Of a stretch of DNA of 64,000 nucleotides, positions 1-12,921 are shown piece by piece. The DNA lies in NCBI RefSeq assembly GCF_000346465.2, contig NC_034010.1, positions 18,010,919 through 18,074,918 of the forward strand, given 5' to 3'. Below the pieces are notes generated by a model that had not been told where the DNA came from, did not search any database, and saw only the letters and a list, made by a program, of their open reading frames with translations. How positions within the stretch are numbered: the stretch's first letter is position 1; each line of letters begins with the position of its first letter. Origin of the DNA: Prunus persica (lineage: Eukaryota > Streptophyta > Magnoliopsida > Rosales > Rosaceae). The position numbers and the translations under genes are program-made.

Positions 1-165
1 CCTCACAATTTGTTCTCCATAAAATCATGACATGCATTTTGTCTTTTGATTTCCAATAGAGTAAAATATTAAATAAGTTGTTTGAAACTCTAAATTAAAC
101 ATGTTTGGTTTCACTGAAGCTTTCTGCCATAATTTTCTTGTGCTTTTTGTAAAGATATTGAAGCG

Positions 166-2716
166 ATGAGAACATACAAAAGAGACGCTTCACCACATCA
201 CTTTAAGTTGGAAATAAAGTCGTACTCCTCATTATCAACCACGCTCGCAAGAAAGTATGAATCTAGTGCGTTTGAAGCTGGCGGTCACAAATGGTGGGTT
301 TTTCCAGTCATCTACTAGCGTAGTCTCTCCGTTATGCAAAAGGAGGAGGGATTCCACTTTCAATTATGTTGTTGAACATATTTTCATTTTAATAATATGT
401 GTTTTTCGGTTGCATTTAATTTATATTTGTTTTATGCTATAGCTTATAGAAAATTAGCATTTAGCTTTGCACTCGAGGAACTAGCTTTGTTTATATGATT
501 TCTATCTCTAGAAAGACAATAGAAATTGGAAGTACAAAAGAAAATTATTATTAGATTATTGAACTAATAACTTTAATTAGCCCATCCGTTGATAAATTCA
601 TATCCCGCCCACTGCTCTACTCTTTAAATCTCATCGAAAACCATATAATCATTTGATTATTATCACAAGATTTATTTCATTTTATAATTTGATACATGAA
701 TACATGCATAAACTCGAAGTTTTGCACTGTATTTAGGCAAATCTTAAGATGTATAATTATACTTGTAAGTTTGTATTGCAGGAGGTTGTCACTTTACCCA
801 AATGAAATGATAAATGGACATTGTTACATCTCCCTCTACTTGGCAACAGCGAAATCAAGCGTTCCTTCTTTGAGTTCAATGTTCAGTCGTATTTGTGCCC
901 CGCGTTCTTTGATGTCAGAATACAATGGTATTAGTGACGGGGAACACGTTTATGCCACTTTTAGATTGTTTGTATTTGATCAGACACAGCAGGAATATTT
1001 TACCGTCGAAGGTGAAGACTCTGCTATAATATTATTTCTCATTTACACACACACACATGTACTAATTAACTTTGAATTTGCATGTTGACGTATGTGCAGA
1101 TGGGGCCGGAATATTAAGCCGATTTGATCGCGTGACAACGGAGGTGGGTTTTGCAAAATTTCTCCTCCGCGATACTTTCGAGCATCCTTCTGAGGGATAC
1201 CTTCTGAATGACTGCTGCACATTTGGGGCGGAGGTTTTTGTTAATACGAGTGGGAGGACGAGTTATGGGGAATCTATTTCCCGGATACACAAGTCCATTC
1301 TCAGCCCCCCTTTCCGTTATGATTTGGTAAAGTTCTCGTCACAATTTGGGCTGGAGCACTTGTGTCCAAATCTGATCAGTTTTGGAGAAAGAAAATGGTA
1401 TGGCACTTTCACTCAATCAAATTGTTGGAGAGTAATATTGGGTACTTGATTTGTGGGCTTGATGAATTGTTGGACCCTCCTTTTTTTTTTTTTGGGTTAG
1501 GAATTAATAATTTTTACCAAAATTAATCTATACATAGATAAAGCAAAAGATAGAGAATGATCAAACATTAAAAATACCATAAAATATTTTTGGTTAATTC
1601 AAACATTAAGAATTAAAATTATTAATTAAATGAGAATAATATGGTAAATTCACACTTTTTCATATTTCAAAAAATTAAAATTAAAAGAAAATTTTGATAA
1701 TAAGTCCTACTTTTATCTATATATATAAAGCAAAAGGCAGAGAATGGTGAAACATTCAAAATACCAGAAAATGCCCTTGGTTAATGCAAACATTAAGAAT
1801 TCAAATTATTAATTAAATGAGGATAATATGATAAATTCACACTTTTTCATATTTAAAAAAATTAAAAGAAAAAGAAAAAGCAGATAATGGATCCTATTTT
1901 TATGGAACACAACTATCCATTATCTTTTTTAATTCTAAAATAAATTTACTTATTTTTTTAAAAAAACCTCTCGCAAGCGCGAAAGCGCGTGCAGAGAGGC
2001 TAGTATAACATAACTACTCATGTTATATTTAAATTCGACGCCATTTTGGACTTTGGAGCCTCATACTCTCAATAGAGCTGGCATGTGGCTAACCTTTATA
2101 AGTATTTTATGTTGCCAAGCCAGTGTGTGGCTAACCTTTATAAGTATCTTATATTGCATTTTCTGTTTGTGTGCTTTGTACATGTATACGTTTGACCTCT
2201 ATGACGCAATAAGTAATATCTAAGATTAATTGGCCATAGTCAATATGCCTTTTTTCTTTTTCTTTTTTTGGGTTTTTTAAAAAGGGATAATTTTTTCTAC
2301 TAATTGTAGGCAGCTATGTGTTTATCCAAAAGGATACGGGCAACATAAGGACGTATCACTGTCACTTTACCTACGATCGGCCGACGATTTGTACACCCTT
2401 CCCAGCGTTTATGTAGAATTCAAGCTTCGGGTAGTGGATCGAGCCTTTAATTTACACCATATTGAACGAACAGGTACCTATTTTTGTATCTTCCTAATTA
2501 TATACTTATCAATTCATTGGTCTTACTTGAAAAATCTCTACAAATTTGATTTTTCTGTTTTCAGGCAAACACTGGTTCGTGTCCTCGGACAACACTTTTG
2601 GTTGGCTAGATTTTATGCCGTTGCGAACTTTAAATGACCCTTCAAAGGGGTTCCTTGGGGATGATATATTATCTGTTGTAGTTGAAATGCTGGTTAAGCA
2701 TGGGTCCCAAAAATAG
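166..2716 (+). CDS. MATH (TRAF-like) domain protein, two MATH domains, 5 exons
   Basis: Exons 166-293, 782-1011, 1100-1397, 2310-2473 and 2565-2716 join in phase through GT-AG introns to 324 codons (323 aa plus TAG). MATH domain 1 spans about residues 11-155: FEAGGHKW is split exactly at the W codon, followed by RLSLYPNE, FRLFVFDQ, and GYLLNDCCTFGAEVFV. Domain 2 covers about 185-318: W again split at an intron, then QLCVYPKG, VSLSLYL, FKLRVVDR, HWFVSSDN and GFLGDD. MATH domains are TRAF-like beta-sandwiches that bind partner proteins; in plants many are substrate adaptors or have no known role. No BTB, protease or other domain follows, so this is a MATH-only type. Domain 1 has an unusual insert of about 30 residues (68-98) before FRLFVF, and the linker between the domains is divergent. 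The start is the first ATG after an in-frame stop at 130-132; an upstream exon cannot be excluded. Intron 3 holds a Helitron. Sequence shows an intact frame; expression is unknown. Confidence 0.85.
1527..2003 (+). mobile_element. Non-autonomous Helitron inside intron 3 of the MATH gene
   Basis: The 5' end starts TCTATACATAGATAAAG after an A. The 3' end is a GC-rich hairpin (about 1968-1999, CCTCTCGC pairing with GCAGAGAGG around a GCGCGAAAGCGC core) followed directly by CTAG and then T. A TC start, a subterminal hairpin, a CTRR end and insertion between A and T are Helitron hallmarks. No Rep/helicase frame is present, so it is non-autonomous. The first ~170 bp recur as a direct copy from about 1717 (AAAGCAAAAGGCAGAG), meaning either two 5' ends in tandem or one element inserted into another of its kind. 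Confidence 0.75.
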
Positions 2717-3640
2717 AGAGATATTGTATTTGAAGTCATGTTGCGGAGATGTGCCGATTAGTGTGTCAATTTTATCAGTTACTTTTCAAGTTTGAATTCA
2801 TCAATGAATAATAAATAATGTTTTGTTTTTGCAATAAGTGTAATTGGGTTTATATATGATTTTTTATTATAAAAAAGCGATAGTAATTATTGATGAAACA
2901 TAATAAATTACAAAGCAGCCATAGTGCTGGAGATGAGTACATTCAATGACCAAAGACAACAACATGTTGATTTGATCTTGATAGAATTAGGCCTAAATAT
3001 ATATAAAAAAAGATTTAAATCCTCGATTTAGTAGCCAAAAGCATTTTACTTACACTTACAATACATATCCACTGCGCAGTAGCAAAAACGGTAAATCCGT
3101 ATCAAAAGACGAAAACTAAAATACAAAACACAGTACATTTTTAAAGAACAAACTTGCTAAACCCCAATCTGCACAATCCGACAATTTTCATTTTTGTAAT
3201 TCCAAAAAATGAACTGGAGTCAAATCCTTGTATATGTGGGCCAAAACTGTAACTATATTATGGCAACAATGGTGTTTCACGATAATTGCTTCAACAATAC
3301 AAAACACATCATCATAGCAGCAGGTTCTACATTCACCGACATCGACGTCGCTGATCAGTGCATAGTTATATATCATTTTGTACCATTCTAACTTATGATT
3401 TGGTTATGCTTTTTAGTTAAACTTTTGCTTTTAATCTATTTTGTGTTTATCATTTATTTCATTGAGCTTTAGGTAGTAATGGTGGCTTTGGATAGGAAAA
3501 TGTGCAAAATGATGCAAAAACGTGCAAATTGAGTTAGCAATTTGTTTCGGCCTTAACTCCTTCCTACAACCTTGGATTGGCCCAAATAACATTTGGTTGG
3601 AAAGATTACATTCTGCATTGCAAGATGGACAGCTTAAAGT
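2717..3640. other. Intergenic, no gene recognised
   Basis: AT-rich sequence downstream of the MATH gene. Short open frames around 3190-3390 exist on both strands but show no family similarity I recognise and no splice context. Confidence 0.5.
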
Positions 3641-6260
3641 CATTAGTTGCTTAAGGGAAGCCCAATTCGTGAGCCCATGAAGTTGCTAGTCATGCTGACC
3701 TAAGGATGAGCTGATTGTTGCTTGGTCAAGATGAGCTATGCATGAGCTATGGTTTCTAGTGGGATTTATTGGTGAAGTGCAATAGCCAAAAAAGAAAAGA
3801 AACTGATTTTCTATTGCATTTGTGTGTTAGGTAAAGTTGGTGAAGTGGGTGTTGTATGCGGAAGCCATACTCAATTCAAATTTCTCACTTCCTTCTCCCT
3901 ATAAATACCATTTCCATTCCACACCAAAAGATGAACCACATCCTAGTATTCACACTCCCACAAACCACTCTATCCATCCTCCACACTCCCATCATTTCCC
4001 AAACACTTTCTTCCCTTTCCCTACGAATTTTCTCTTTCTCAGCCATCACCACTCACCCAAACTCATCCCAAATCCCCTCCTTAACCTTCATATATCATTT
4101 GAGACGTGGGAAAGCTCTTGGAGAAGCATTAGACGTGAAGAAACTCTTGGAGAAGCATTGGACACCACAAGAACTCCAGAAAAAGGGTTTCTCTACTCTT
4201 ATTGCATTCATTATGTTTTCTCATTTCTGTTTAAGTTTCTTTCCCATTATGAGTAGCTAAATCCATAACTAGGGCTTCGATGTAACCTAACATGAATATT
4301 CTGGGTTTATAAATTTCAAGTTTGATTCATGATTCATGTTCATATTCATATTCATATTCATTATGCCTAGCTAATCAGAATGCCTAGCTACCATTCAAAT
4401 TTGTGTATTTTGGTTGAAACTAAAGTAGACACCATGTGCTTTTGTTTCAATTGAACTATGAATATGAAGAGTATGTATGGACATTCGAAAACAGGGATTA
4501 GATACATGCTTGGTTGTTGGTTCTTAAAAAAATTCTTCTATACTTGTTGGATTTCTAATGCTTAATTTAGGTTTAACAACAAAGGATCTAATTACTGAAT
4601 TAGGAATACAAGGTTAGGACTAGACACCATGGCTTAATCTTACTTTAGCTAGAATTAGTCTTTGAATCTGAATTAGATTTGTCACTTGAATCCTTATAAC
4701 CTAGAATTGGATTGTTATAGTGAATCGAATGCCCTAGTCTCCAAATCTATTTTTCAACCCTTAAGACAATTCTTTGTTACACTTGTTTACTTGTGAAATT
4801 ACATGTAGGATGACTAAAAATGCCTAGAGGGGGTGAATAGGCCAATTTAAGATTATAATCAATAAACAAAAAACAAACTTCGGTAGCAGGATTGATATGG
4901 CTTATCAATCCTGAAAAGTGCTGAGCATAAAATAAAGGAACATGCAGAGAATTATTTTACGTGGTAAACCCCCACGTATGGGGAAAATCCATAGGACTCC
5001 TCAGTCCAACACAAATCCACTATTGAACGATGATTACAAGAAGTACTCACACACTTATCCTAGACACATTCTAAATAATGTTTACCGACTTCTTCGTAAC
5101 TCCACTTTTGTCACGGATGATCTTCGACACTCCTTATGTTAAAAGTAATATTGGTCACGATTGCTTCAAGCTCACCGGAGGAAAACCACCACCACGGTCT
5201 CGGTGGCCCCAATTGTATGAGTCACCGACATGCATTTAAATGTAATATGAATGATGAAAGGATTTGATAAATCACCAAGTAAACATGGAACACCTAATGA
5301 CTTATCTCAAAAATACGCACATCAGCTTTCTCTTGAAAATTCTATATACTCAAACAAAATCAGAAAGCTGTGTTTCTCAAAGAAAAACACGCCATATTTT
5401 TTATATAGACATATTCTCCTATTTGTAAGAGAAGTCCACCAACCACATGATCAATCTCTTGCAATAGATGAGATTTGATTCTTAGAATCCTATTTAAAGT
5501 TGCAAGCTTATGCACTATTACAAATACCTTTTACTCCAAACACTCCTTATACAAGGAAACTAAATATAACAAGATTGACACAAAGAAACCAATAGAACGT
5601 GCTATCCAAGTCAAGAATAATGAAAACATAATATTTTAACTTAAATCAAAATAGAGTCCAACTAGGAAAGTAATATCAAGAGATAAAATCTAATCCAATT
5701 AAAAATAGGATTAACATAAAAATACTTGAGGGAAAATAATTCCAACTAAGAATCCTATAATGAATGCATGATTATGTCATGATTTACCTGAAATCAATTT
5801 CCTCATATCGATCAAGTCACACTTCGAAAATCTGGGATTGAATGTGTTGCGCCAAAACTTCCAGTAAAATATATTCACACCCTAATTCCCGACCTATGCT
5901 AGAGTCTAGGAAATGCCAATACAATTTTCATACTAACAACTTGCTTTTGTTTGCAATTTCATTTTGTTCGTTTGTTTTCACAATCACAAGCACTCTCACT
6001 TCAAATTCCAATTTTATTTTACTTTCAAACTCAATCTCACTTTAAAATCTATGTTAGACTTAAGTTCTTGTTTCTAGAATTGGGTAATCTAAGCACATAA
6101 TTTATCTGAACTTCTCAATCCTCATGGGTATGACCTCGTTCTTGTCTTGCTTTACTACTAATTAGACTGTACAATTGTGAGTAACATAATAGTCGCTACC
6201 TCCACCGAGATCGAGAGCACCACCAACAACCACTCAAGACCTTTATTTATCTCCAAATCA
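3640..6260 (+). repeat. Degenerate LTR-retrotransposon-like sequence, probably nested
   Basis: A promoter-like stretch (CCCTATAAATACCATTTCC at about 3898) is followed by sequence resembling long LTRs of plant Gypsy-type elements, such as TAGGGCTTCGATGTAACC at 4271 and GGGTATGACCTCGTTCTTG at 6126. The stretch about 4810-5870 (CTAGAGGGGGTGAATAGG onward) looks like a second repeat inserted into the first. I could not fix termini or target duplications. No gag or pol frame is visible. Family assignment is inference from general resemblance. Confidence 0.4.
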
Positions 6261-6269
6261 CAAGTTAAA

Positions 6270-7140
6270 ATTGTTGGAAAAAATTGGCTCACCTAAAAAT
6301 AAGATGCATGTTTTCAGAGGAAAAGTGACTGGTCGACAGGTAGACGCGACCGGTTGTTTTGAAACATAGTGGAAGGCTTGAAAAATCGCCAGAAAGTGAC
6401 CGGTGGGCCTCTATTTGCGACCGGTCATTTTAAGTCTAAATGCATGCCAATGAACCTGCTTCAAAGCCACCGGTCGTTTCAGTTGTGCTGTTTTGTTTTC
6501 GACACATTTTCAAGACTCTTTTTCATGTGCTTACCTAATTGCAAGGACCACCTTAGTCAGTTATGAGTTCTAGGGAGGTTGGCAATCTACTGGGAGAGCT
6601 GGGATAGCACTTATGGTTGTTTGTTCATTTGTTTCGAAGGCTTCCTACTCTTTGGTTCTAGATAAGGTGGCTGAAGTTAAGGGGTGCAGCCTTTGCTGAC
6701 TTGCTTTTTGGTTCCACTAACTCTGGATCAATATGGGGTGGCTGAAGGTTGAAAGTGCAACAAGAGGAAGCTTCCTCCAAGGTTCAAAGGCATATCTATA
6801 CCAGCATAATTAAAGGGAAACAGATGCAAGACAAGAAGTGTGGTTGGAAGCTAGAGTGAGAAAAGAGAAAACCAAGTGTGAGAGAGTTTTACATGTGCAT
6901 CAAAGTGTTGAGCAAGGGGTGTGAGAGAAATCAAAATTGTAACCTATCTTCATTAGTGAAATTTCTCAAGGAGATCACTAAAGAGGATGTAGACAAATTT
7001 TTGAACCTCTATAAATACTTGTGTCATTTGTGCTCGGTTATTTTTTCTGTGTGTGAGTGTTTGACACATCCATCATTGTATTTATCTAAAGTCCATCAAC
7101 AACAAAATCCTAAGGGAGCTATTTGCTCAACAAAATGAAC
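6270..7140 (+). repeat. Possible Copia-type LTR remnant
   Basis: Starts TGTTGGAAAAAATTGG and runs to a stretch with CTCTATAAATACTTGTGTC (about 7008) and a CATCAACA-type end near 7102. The arrangement resembles Copia LTRs with a short leader, but no matching target duplication was found. Several GACCGGT/ACCGGT repeats occur at 6340-6475. Confidence 0.3.
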
Positions 7141-7940
7141 CACCCAGATATGAAGTAGATCTAAAACAAGAGCTCCGAATCTGCAAAAAGAAGACAAACA
7201 AAACAACCTGCACAACCAACAAACTAGCCCAAATGGCAAGAGAAGCCAATAACCCCCACGTTTTTAGAGTTTTCTCTTGCTCTCTCTCTCTCTCTCCCCC
7301 TCACATTTTTAGAGTTTTAGGCCTATTACCAATAGGTTTATATATAATTTAAATTTGTAATAGGTGTTTTTTTTTCAATGTATGTTTTGTTATTTTGAGA
7401 GAATGACGATAATATATTATTGAAATAAAGATGAGTAACTAGTACAAAAATTGTGATATGTCGTCAAGGATTAAGCGAGTGTGTTTATACAAATGGGCTC
7501 AGTTGTCGATCTAACTAAGTAGCCTTACTCACTCAATCGCAAGCTGGAACACTATATAAAATAGATTAATATAATATTTTTCCTTACATTTTTTTAGAGG
7601 AACACTATATAAAATAGTTATCTTGGTGTCTTCTTTTTTCTATTCTTTATTTATTTTAATTTCATCAATGCTACTACGAAAATGGGATTATAAAATATTC
7701 AAATGTGAGATCATGTGCTAATAACAACTTCTTCTTTTTTTCTTGCCGTGTTGAATTATTTATTGAATAATGTTTAATAGTGATGCCTTATCATAAGGAA
7801 TCACTCCCAAAAAAGACACTCAGCTTGACCACTCTTATCATATGCAACATGATTTGCTGACAGGAGAAACATAATTAATATACCCATCCTTCTAATTTCG
7901 ATCCAACTAATTATTCTACTTAAGTGTAAAGGACAGGCTA
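7141..7940. other. AT-rich intergenic sequence with a short CT repeat
   Basis: Nothing recognised apart from a (CT)n run near 7276-7296 and the phrase AGAGTTTT repeated on both sides of it. Confidence 0.5.
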
Positions 7941-7942
7941 AG

Positions 7943-9400
7943 TGATGGACATATTTTATATTATATATTTAACCTCATTCTTAGTATATTTTGGTTAATA
8001 TTTTGGAAGAATTTTGATACTTTGAATTATATTTTCAATATAGGACTTTCGACTCTCTCTGGAGCAAAACATAATCAAATGGAGGAATTTTGGAGTAATT
8101 TTAGTTGGAGGACGTTCTTGAGTCACTTAGCTTGATCGTATCAAAATTTCAGAGTTTTCTTCCAAGCGGTTATTTTCTGGCAATAAAATAAAGGAGTAGT
8201 GCGCGGTGCTGGAATAGTGACGTATTGGGCTTTTATTGCGTTTTTGGAGCACAAGGTGACCTCGGATGGGTTCGTGGCCTTCTAGAGAAGTGTTCAGAAC
8301 ATTTTTATCTTTAAAACAAGCTATCTTGGTCCAGATTTGGAGGAGATTTGGGGCTAAAACGTGGCTGGGCAGATTTTGGGCAGATTCTCCTATTCCAATT
8401 TGGACTTTATTTCCTAGTATTATTTTATTTTAATTAGTTTCCTTGTGGGGATGGAAAAGCTGTACATTGGTAGCTAGGTTTTAAGGGGTATTTAAGCTCT
8501 TTCTCACAAGGAATTCTGGACTTCTTTTTCACTTTTGAACTTTGCGTTGTGGAGAGCAATTGTTAGGGTTTTGGGTTTTCGCAACTTTCAGGTGTTTTTG
8601 TTCTTTTCTTCTTAATGATATTTTCTTGGATTTCAATTATGAGTATGCGTAACTAAATTTCTTTTGCTAGGGTGAAGCCTTAAACCTTAGCATGAATATG
8701 TGATTTTTATTTAATTGCTATGATGAGTGCATGCCTACTTGAATTGTTAATCACTGTTTTAAACTATCTAATTGTCTTAATACCTGATTACCATTAGGAT
8801 CTTTAGAAAAGTAATTGGATGCAATTTTGGTCGGAAGGTTCCCTGAAATTGATGCTAGCTTTTTGTGATTAATAATTGTAATTTCACTTAAGATGAACAC
8901 CACGTCTTAAGGGTTGCATGATTTTTCAAAGGGTTTTCACAAAACTTAATGAGTCTTTCATGTTCAGATTTGATCCGAACGTCCGGACGAGTTGCATGTT
9001 GGATATACGTTCAGTGTTGGAGGTTCCAAGTAGAATATACATTAGGAAAACCTAACCTTCAAAGTGGCATGTGCAAATCATAAGTAATTGGTAAAAATTC
9101 ATAGGATTGCTAGGTGATGGTGAAACCTTAGTGCTTTTATAAATTGATATTCAAAACTCTTTCCTTCAATCGTATTTGTTTTTGTTTAATATTTGTTTTT
9201 AGAATCAACCAAATTCATAATTATCTTTCTTGACTTTTTATTTTAATTAGTTATTTGGAATTTATTTTTACTTAAATTGCTAATTAGTCCTTGAGGAAAA
9301 CGACCTTGCATGAGCATCTATACTACAATAGCCTTGTATTCTTGCAAGTATTTTATGTGATTTTAACCATGTTTGCACAAGTACTAAAAATCCTATTACT
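7943..9400 (+). repeat. LTR-like repeat, Gypsy-type appearance
   Basis: Begins TGATGGACATATTTTATATT, similar in style to the reverse complement of the LTR at 47216-48453, which begins TGATAGATTCATATTTTGC. It contains a promoter-like GGGGTATTTAAGCTC at about 8487 and ends in a region with GACCTTGCATGAGCATC and CTTGCAAGTATTTTATG (9302-9358), a configuration common at the ends of plant Gypsy LTRs. No target duplication was found and no protein frame is present. Confidence 0.4.
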
Positions 9401-10541
9401 AAGCTTTAAAAACTAATTCAGAACAATGCCGTAATTTTATTACAGAAATACTTAATCACTTGTGCTACAATTCCTTTGCAAAACAAATCATCTTTGTTTC
9501 TCTCCAAAACATACTGTGGCGTCTGACGATAACTAATAATGTAGTCTTTTTTTAATTGTTCAATTGATATTTGCTTAAACTTTGTTTTTCTCGGCTGGTG
9601 TATTTAATAAGCTTTGTAGTCAACCATACACGAACACGACCCCACGATTTTTTTGTTTTTTTGTTTTTTGGATTGTTTATTTATTATCTTTCTCTATCTC
9701 GAAGTATAGGTGTACTTCCTTTTCACATGCATTTTCTGTTAGCTCAAGTATTGCTTAGCTTACTATGTATATTAAAGGCAAAAAAGTCACTTTTGGTTTT
9801 TGTAGTTTGTCTCTTTTACCATTTTGGCCTCTGTCGTTTCAATTTGGTCAATTTTAACCTTCTAGTTTTACTTCAAAGCAATTCAAAGACAATATCTCAT
9901 TTCTATCACATTAAAATAACTTCTGTCATTTCGAGCATTTCCACTGCTCCCTACCAGCCCAGTCAAGAGGCCCCCTCGACTCCCAAAAGTGTTTTCAGCG
10001 CCCAAGTCTTGTCAAGGCAAGAGACGGGTTCCACCTACCCAGGCAAGGACCAAGACAAAATCAGCCCGCCCTCCTGCCTAAGGGCTATGACTTCACCACT
10101 AAAGCCAGGATGGCGTCAACACACGAAATCAAATTTTTTTACTGTTTGAGCATAAAGAATTGGTTTCTAGGAGAAGATCTCTCTTTCTTTTTGTGATTGT
10201 TTCATTCGACTCCATGCTTGAACAAGGTTAATTACTATATTGGTTTTATAACTTATTAAGAACTTACATATCTTGGGTAGTAAGGTCTAACAATTTGGGA
10301 ATCCAGAAGTCAACTTCAGCTAACACTTTTAAATTCCTAAGTCTTTCTTAAGTATCTGATGAGATCTCCCCAAAGCATTATCAATATGAAATCTGAGATA
10401 TTACATGCTCACTCAACGACAATCTTAAAATAATAAGCTCTCTTAAATACTAAACATGTTATTTTGTCAAACCATCAATCTAATACCGTACATTAAAAGA
10501 ATCTGTTTCATAAGAGAACATTTATCTGGCCATTGTACATA
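9401..10541. other. Intergenic, no supported gene
   Basis: Contains a frame at 9571-10149, of which only the last 60 codons are proline/serine-rich and non-hydrophobic. A phrase typical of plant repeat termini (AAAAAGTCACTTTTGG at 9780) is embedded in it. I see no domain, and treat it as repeat-derived. Confidence 0.45.
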
Positions 10542-11166
10542 TCACAAAATGGTGCACATACTCGTTGATGGTGGATCATAGATGTAGAATTCCAACTGAG
10601 GATGGTGAGAACAAGGTTGTGGTCTTGCATTTTCGGCTTTCTTTTCCTGTTTAGGTTCATCTTGGTTCACAGCTTTCTTTTCAGTTATTTCTTCGACACT
10701 GACCAAGTCTGCGTAGCCAAGCTTCTTCCTCAACGACTTCGCCATGTCCACAGCATCAATTCCATCTCCAGTTATCACCATTTTGTCTCTGTTGGGTCCC
10801 TGGAAAGCCACTGATATTACACCTGCAACATTATAAGTCATAAACAAAATTATCGAACTAATTAAACAAATCTCCCATTAATATGAAAGAATATAGTTTC
10901 AAAGTATGAAGGGCACCATCTTCCGCAACAGCTATCTTCATGGCCTTGGACCGACACTTATCACATCGAATCTGCGCCTCAATGGTTATCTTTTGCTGTA
11001 GGTCATGCATCCAACGAAACAAATGTGTCAGAATCAAACCATGGACTAAATATGACATGCTGCGCCTTCTTTCCTTTTCCCCAGAAAATAAAACGATACA
11101 AACTCAAGAGATTAAGAGAGAACATATATAAATTGCATGTTTCTGGGAGAAGTGATCTACCTTCAT
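10542..11166 (-). CDS. Heavy-metal-associated isoprenylated plant protein (HIPP)
   Basis: Exons on the minus strand are 11166-11161 (ATG AAG, then GTAGAT), 10995-10917 and 10822-10542, joining in phase to 122 codons (121 aa). The HMA domain covers about residues 3-70: KITIEAQIRCDKCRSKAMK carries the metal-binding CxxC (C13, C16), and the second half VISVAFQG, DKMVITGDGIDAV, LRKKLGYADLVSVEE completes the ferredoxin-like fold. A short charged linker follows, and the protein ends CTIL, a CaaX box expected to be geranylgeranylated. HIPPs bind heavy metals or partner proteins at membranes and are often stress-induced. The six-base first coding exon is typical of this family, and it fixes the start at MKQKI rather than the longer MSYLV frame that reads through the intron. 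A broken paralogue lies immediately upstream. Confidence 0.82.
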
Positions 11167-11713
11167 ATTGTCTGCTAGTATACTGAACAAAATTAAACTT
11201 TGGGGTTTCCAAGAAGAACGTATGGATGTTCTAATGCTGTAATAAGAATGTGAAGCTGAGTGTCGTTTTTATAATGTCAACCGTTCTAGAATGGCAGTGG
11301 CAGCTAAGCCTACACGTGATTATCTTCACTAATTGAGTTTAAGGGAACAAGTTTGGGGATCGATTCACGTTTTGTGGGTTCAACGTGCGCTGTCCTATCA
11401 GACTAAGTCAAAAAATTTAGTTAATTAATTTTTGCTAATTTGATTTAAGACTGTATTTACAAGTCAATCTTGTAGTGACAAGTCAACATTTTAAAGTCAG
11501 CACCGCTAGTGTGTAAGCAAGAGTAGTGTTATTAGAATATTATGAAGCACCACATGTTCAACCAAAGTAAAAAAGAAAAATCTGTTCTAGCCAGGCTCAT
11601 TCATTGTACAATGACTTGTTGCCCTCAGGAGAGAGAATTTAAGAAAAAGGAAATCTAAATTAAAGATCTTCATGGAATAAATAAGGTTGATATTCCCTTG
11701 TTTAAGGAATAGA

Positions 11714-12299
11714 TCAATAACAGCAGCTATCTTCATGGCCTTGGCACGATGTTTTCTGCTTCTCATCTGCACCTCAATGACAATTTTTTGCTGTGCAATT
11801 AATTCAAAAAAGCATGTCACGTATAACATATTTATTTGGCTTTGCAGCAGTACTTCTCCTCGTACAATAGAACTTGTTTTCTTTTACCCTTTTCTTGAAA
11901 ACTAAATTAGCGTTCACGTATCCAAATTTGATCGAAAGGTATACACGCTAGTCTTTCGATTCATGTGTAAAATCAAAATAATCAATCTTTTATATGGAGA
12001 AAACCAAAAAACATATTTGAGAACTTTCTTGAGTTGAAAAGATTAAAAATATAAATATGGCTTTGGAAAACAGATGGGTTCACTTTTCAGATAGAAAATC
12101 ATCGGCCAACCTCTTACATATCATATGTATATACAAAAAAAAAGAAAAGAGAAATATAGAAATTAAAGAAGTTGACAGCCATTGATGTATGTAAGACACG
12201 TAATGAAAGCCCCATATATATCAACAGTTGAGAATAGTCATGTACAAATGGCCTACCCTCCTTATAAGTTTGTTTTGGATTGATTATACTTACCATCAT
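11714..12299 (-). pseudogene. Decayed HIPP/HMA paralogue (exons 1 and 2 only)
   Basis: Exon 1 is recognisable at 12299-12294 (ATG ATG followed by GTAAGT, in the same CAATATGA context as the intact neighbour). Exon 2 runs 11790 to about 11714 after a TGCACAG acceptor and reads QKIVIEVQM then a CxxC replaced by S-R-K-H, then RAKAMKIAAV. The third exon with the rest of the HMA fold and the CaaX box is absent. Same order, phase and orientation as the gene at 10542-11166 indicate a tandem duplicate that lost its metal site and its 3' part. Confidence 0.7.
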
Positions 12300-12400
12300 A
12301 TTGCACCCTGCACAACAAGTGGCTCTGAGTATAAATGATTTTGTTGTGTAGCAATCCTAGAAAGAAGAAGATGAAGAAGTATAAATATTTATTGAATCCC

Positions 12401-12402
<2 letters not shown>

Positions 12403-12430
<28 letters not shown>
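12403..12430. repeat. (TA)n microsatellite
   Basis: A run of about 14 TA/AT dinucleotides read directly from the sequence, in intergenic DNA upstream of the HIPP fragment. Confidence 0.9.
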
Positions 12431-12431
<1 letters not shown>

Positions 12432-12921
12432 TTGATGTCAACGATTCTTCTTCTTCTTTTTCCTTAGTTTTTGGGGGTCAAATGATTTCAACCATTCTAA
12501 CATCGCAAGTAATCCACATGTGAGTTTCGTTCATGGAGCTGGCAATCCGCGATCCACTTTTTGAGGGTTCAAAGTATATACACCGCGTTTCACACTAGCT
12601 ACAAGTGGCAATCAGAATGCTTTGCTTATGACTCTGTTTCTGCGATCTTTCTTGATTATGACTTGTTAGAGTGAATTATTGAAGTAGCATATTGTAACCT
12701 AACCCAAAATTTATCGAGTCAATAATTGCCCAAAATCCCCAAACCATCAAGTTTTGACTTAGAAGGTCATGAGGCAATCTCATTAGGTCATCAAGATGAC
12801 CTCATGCATGACCAAATAACTGTACTGACATGGCATGCATTCAAAAACTTCGTCACAGAAATTTGAGATTAAATAAATCTAAGACTTTTTTCCATTTTAA
12901 CTACTAAAAATTGTTATGATA

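Noticed and set aside
3188..3391. Opposed 60-codon frames
   Set aside because: Mutual shadows, no recognisable similarity.
3837..4260. Two overlapping frames of 139 and 134 codons
   Set aside because: Low-complexity His/Pro/Ser text in an LTR-like leader; no family match and two frames equally open.
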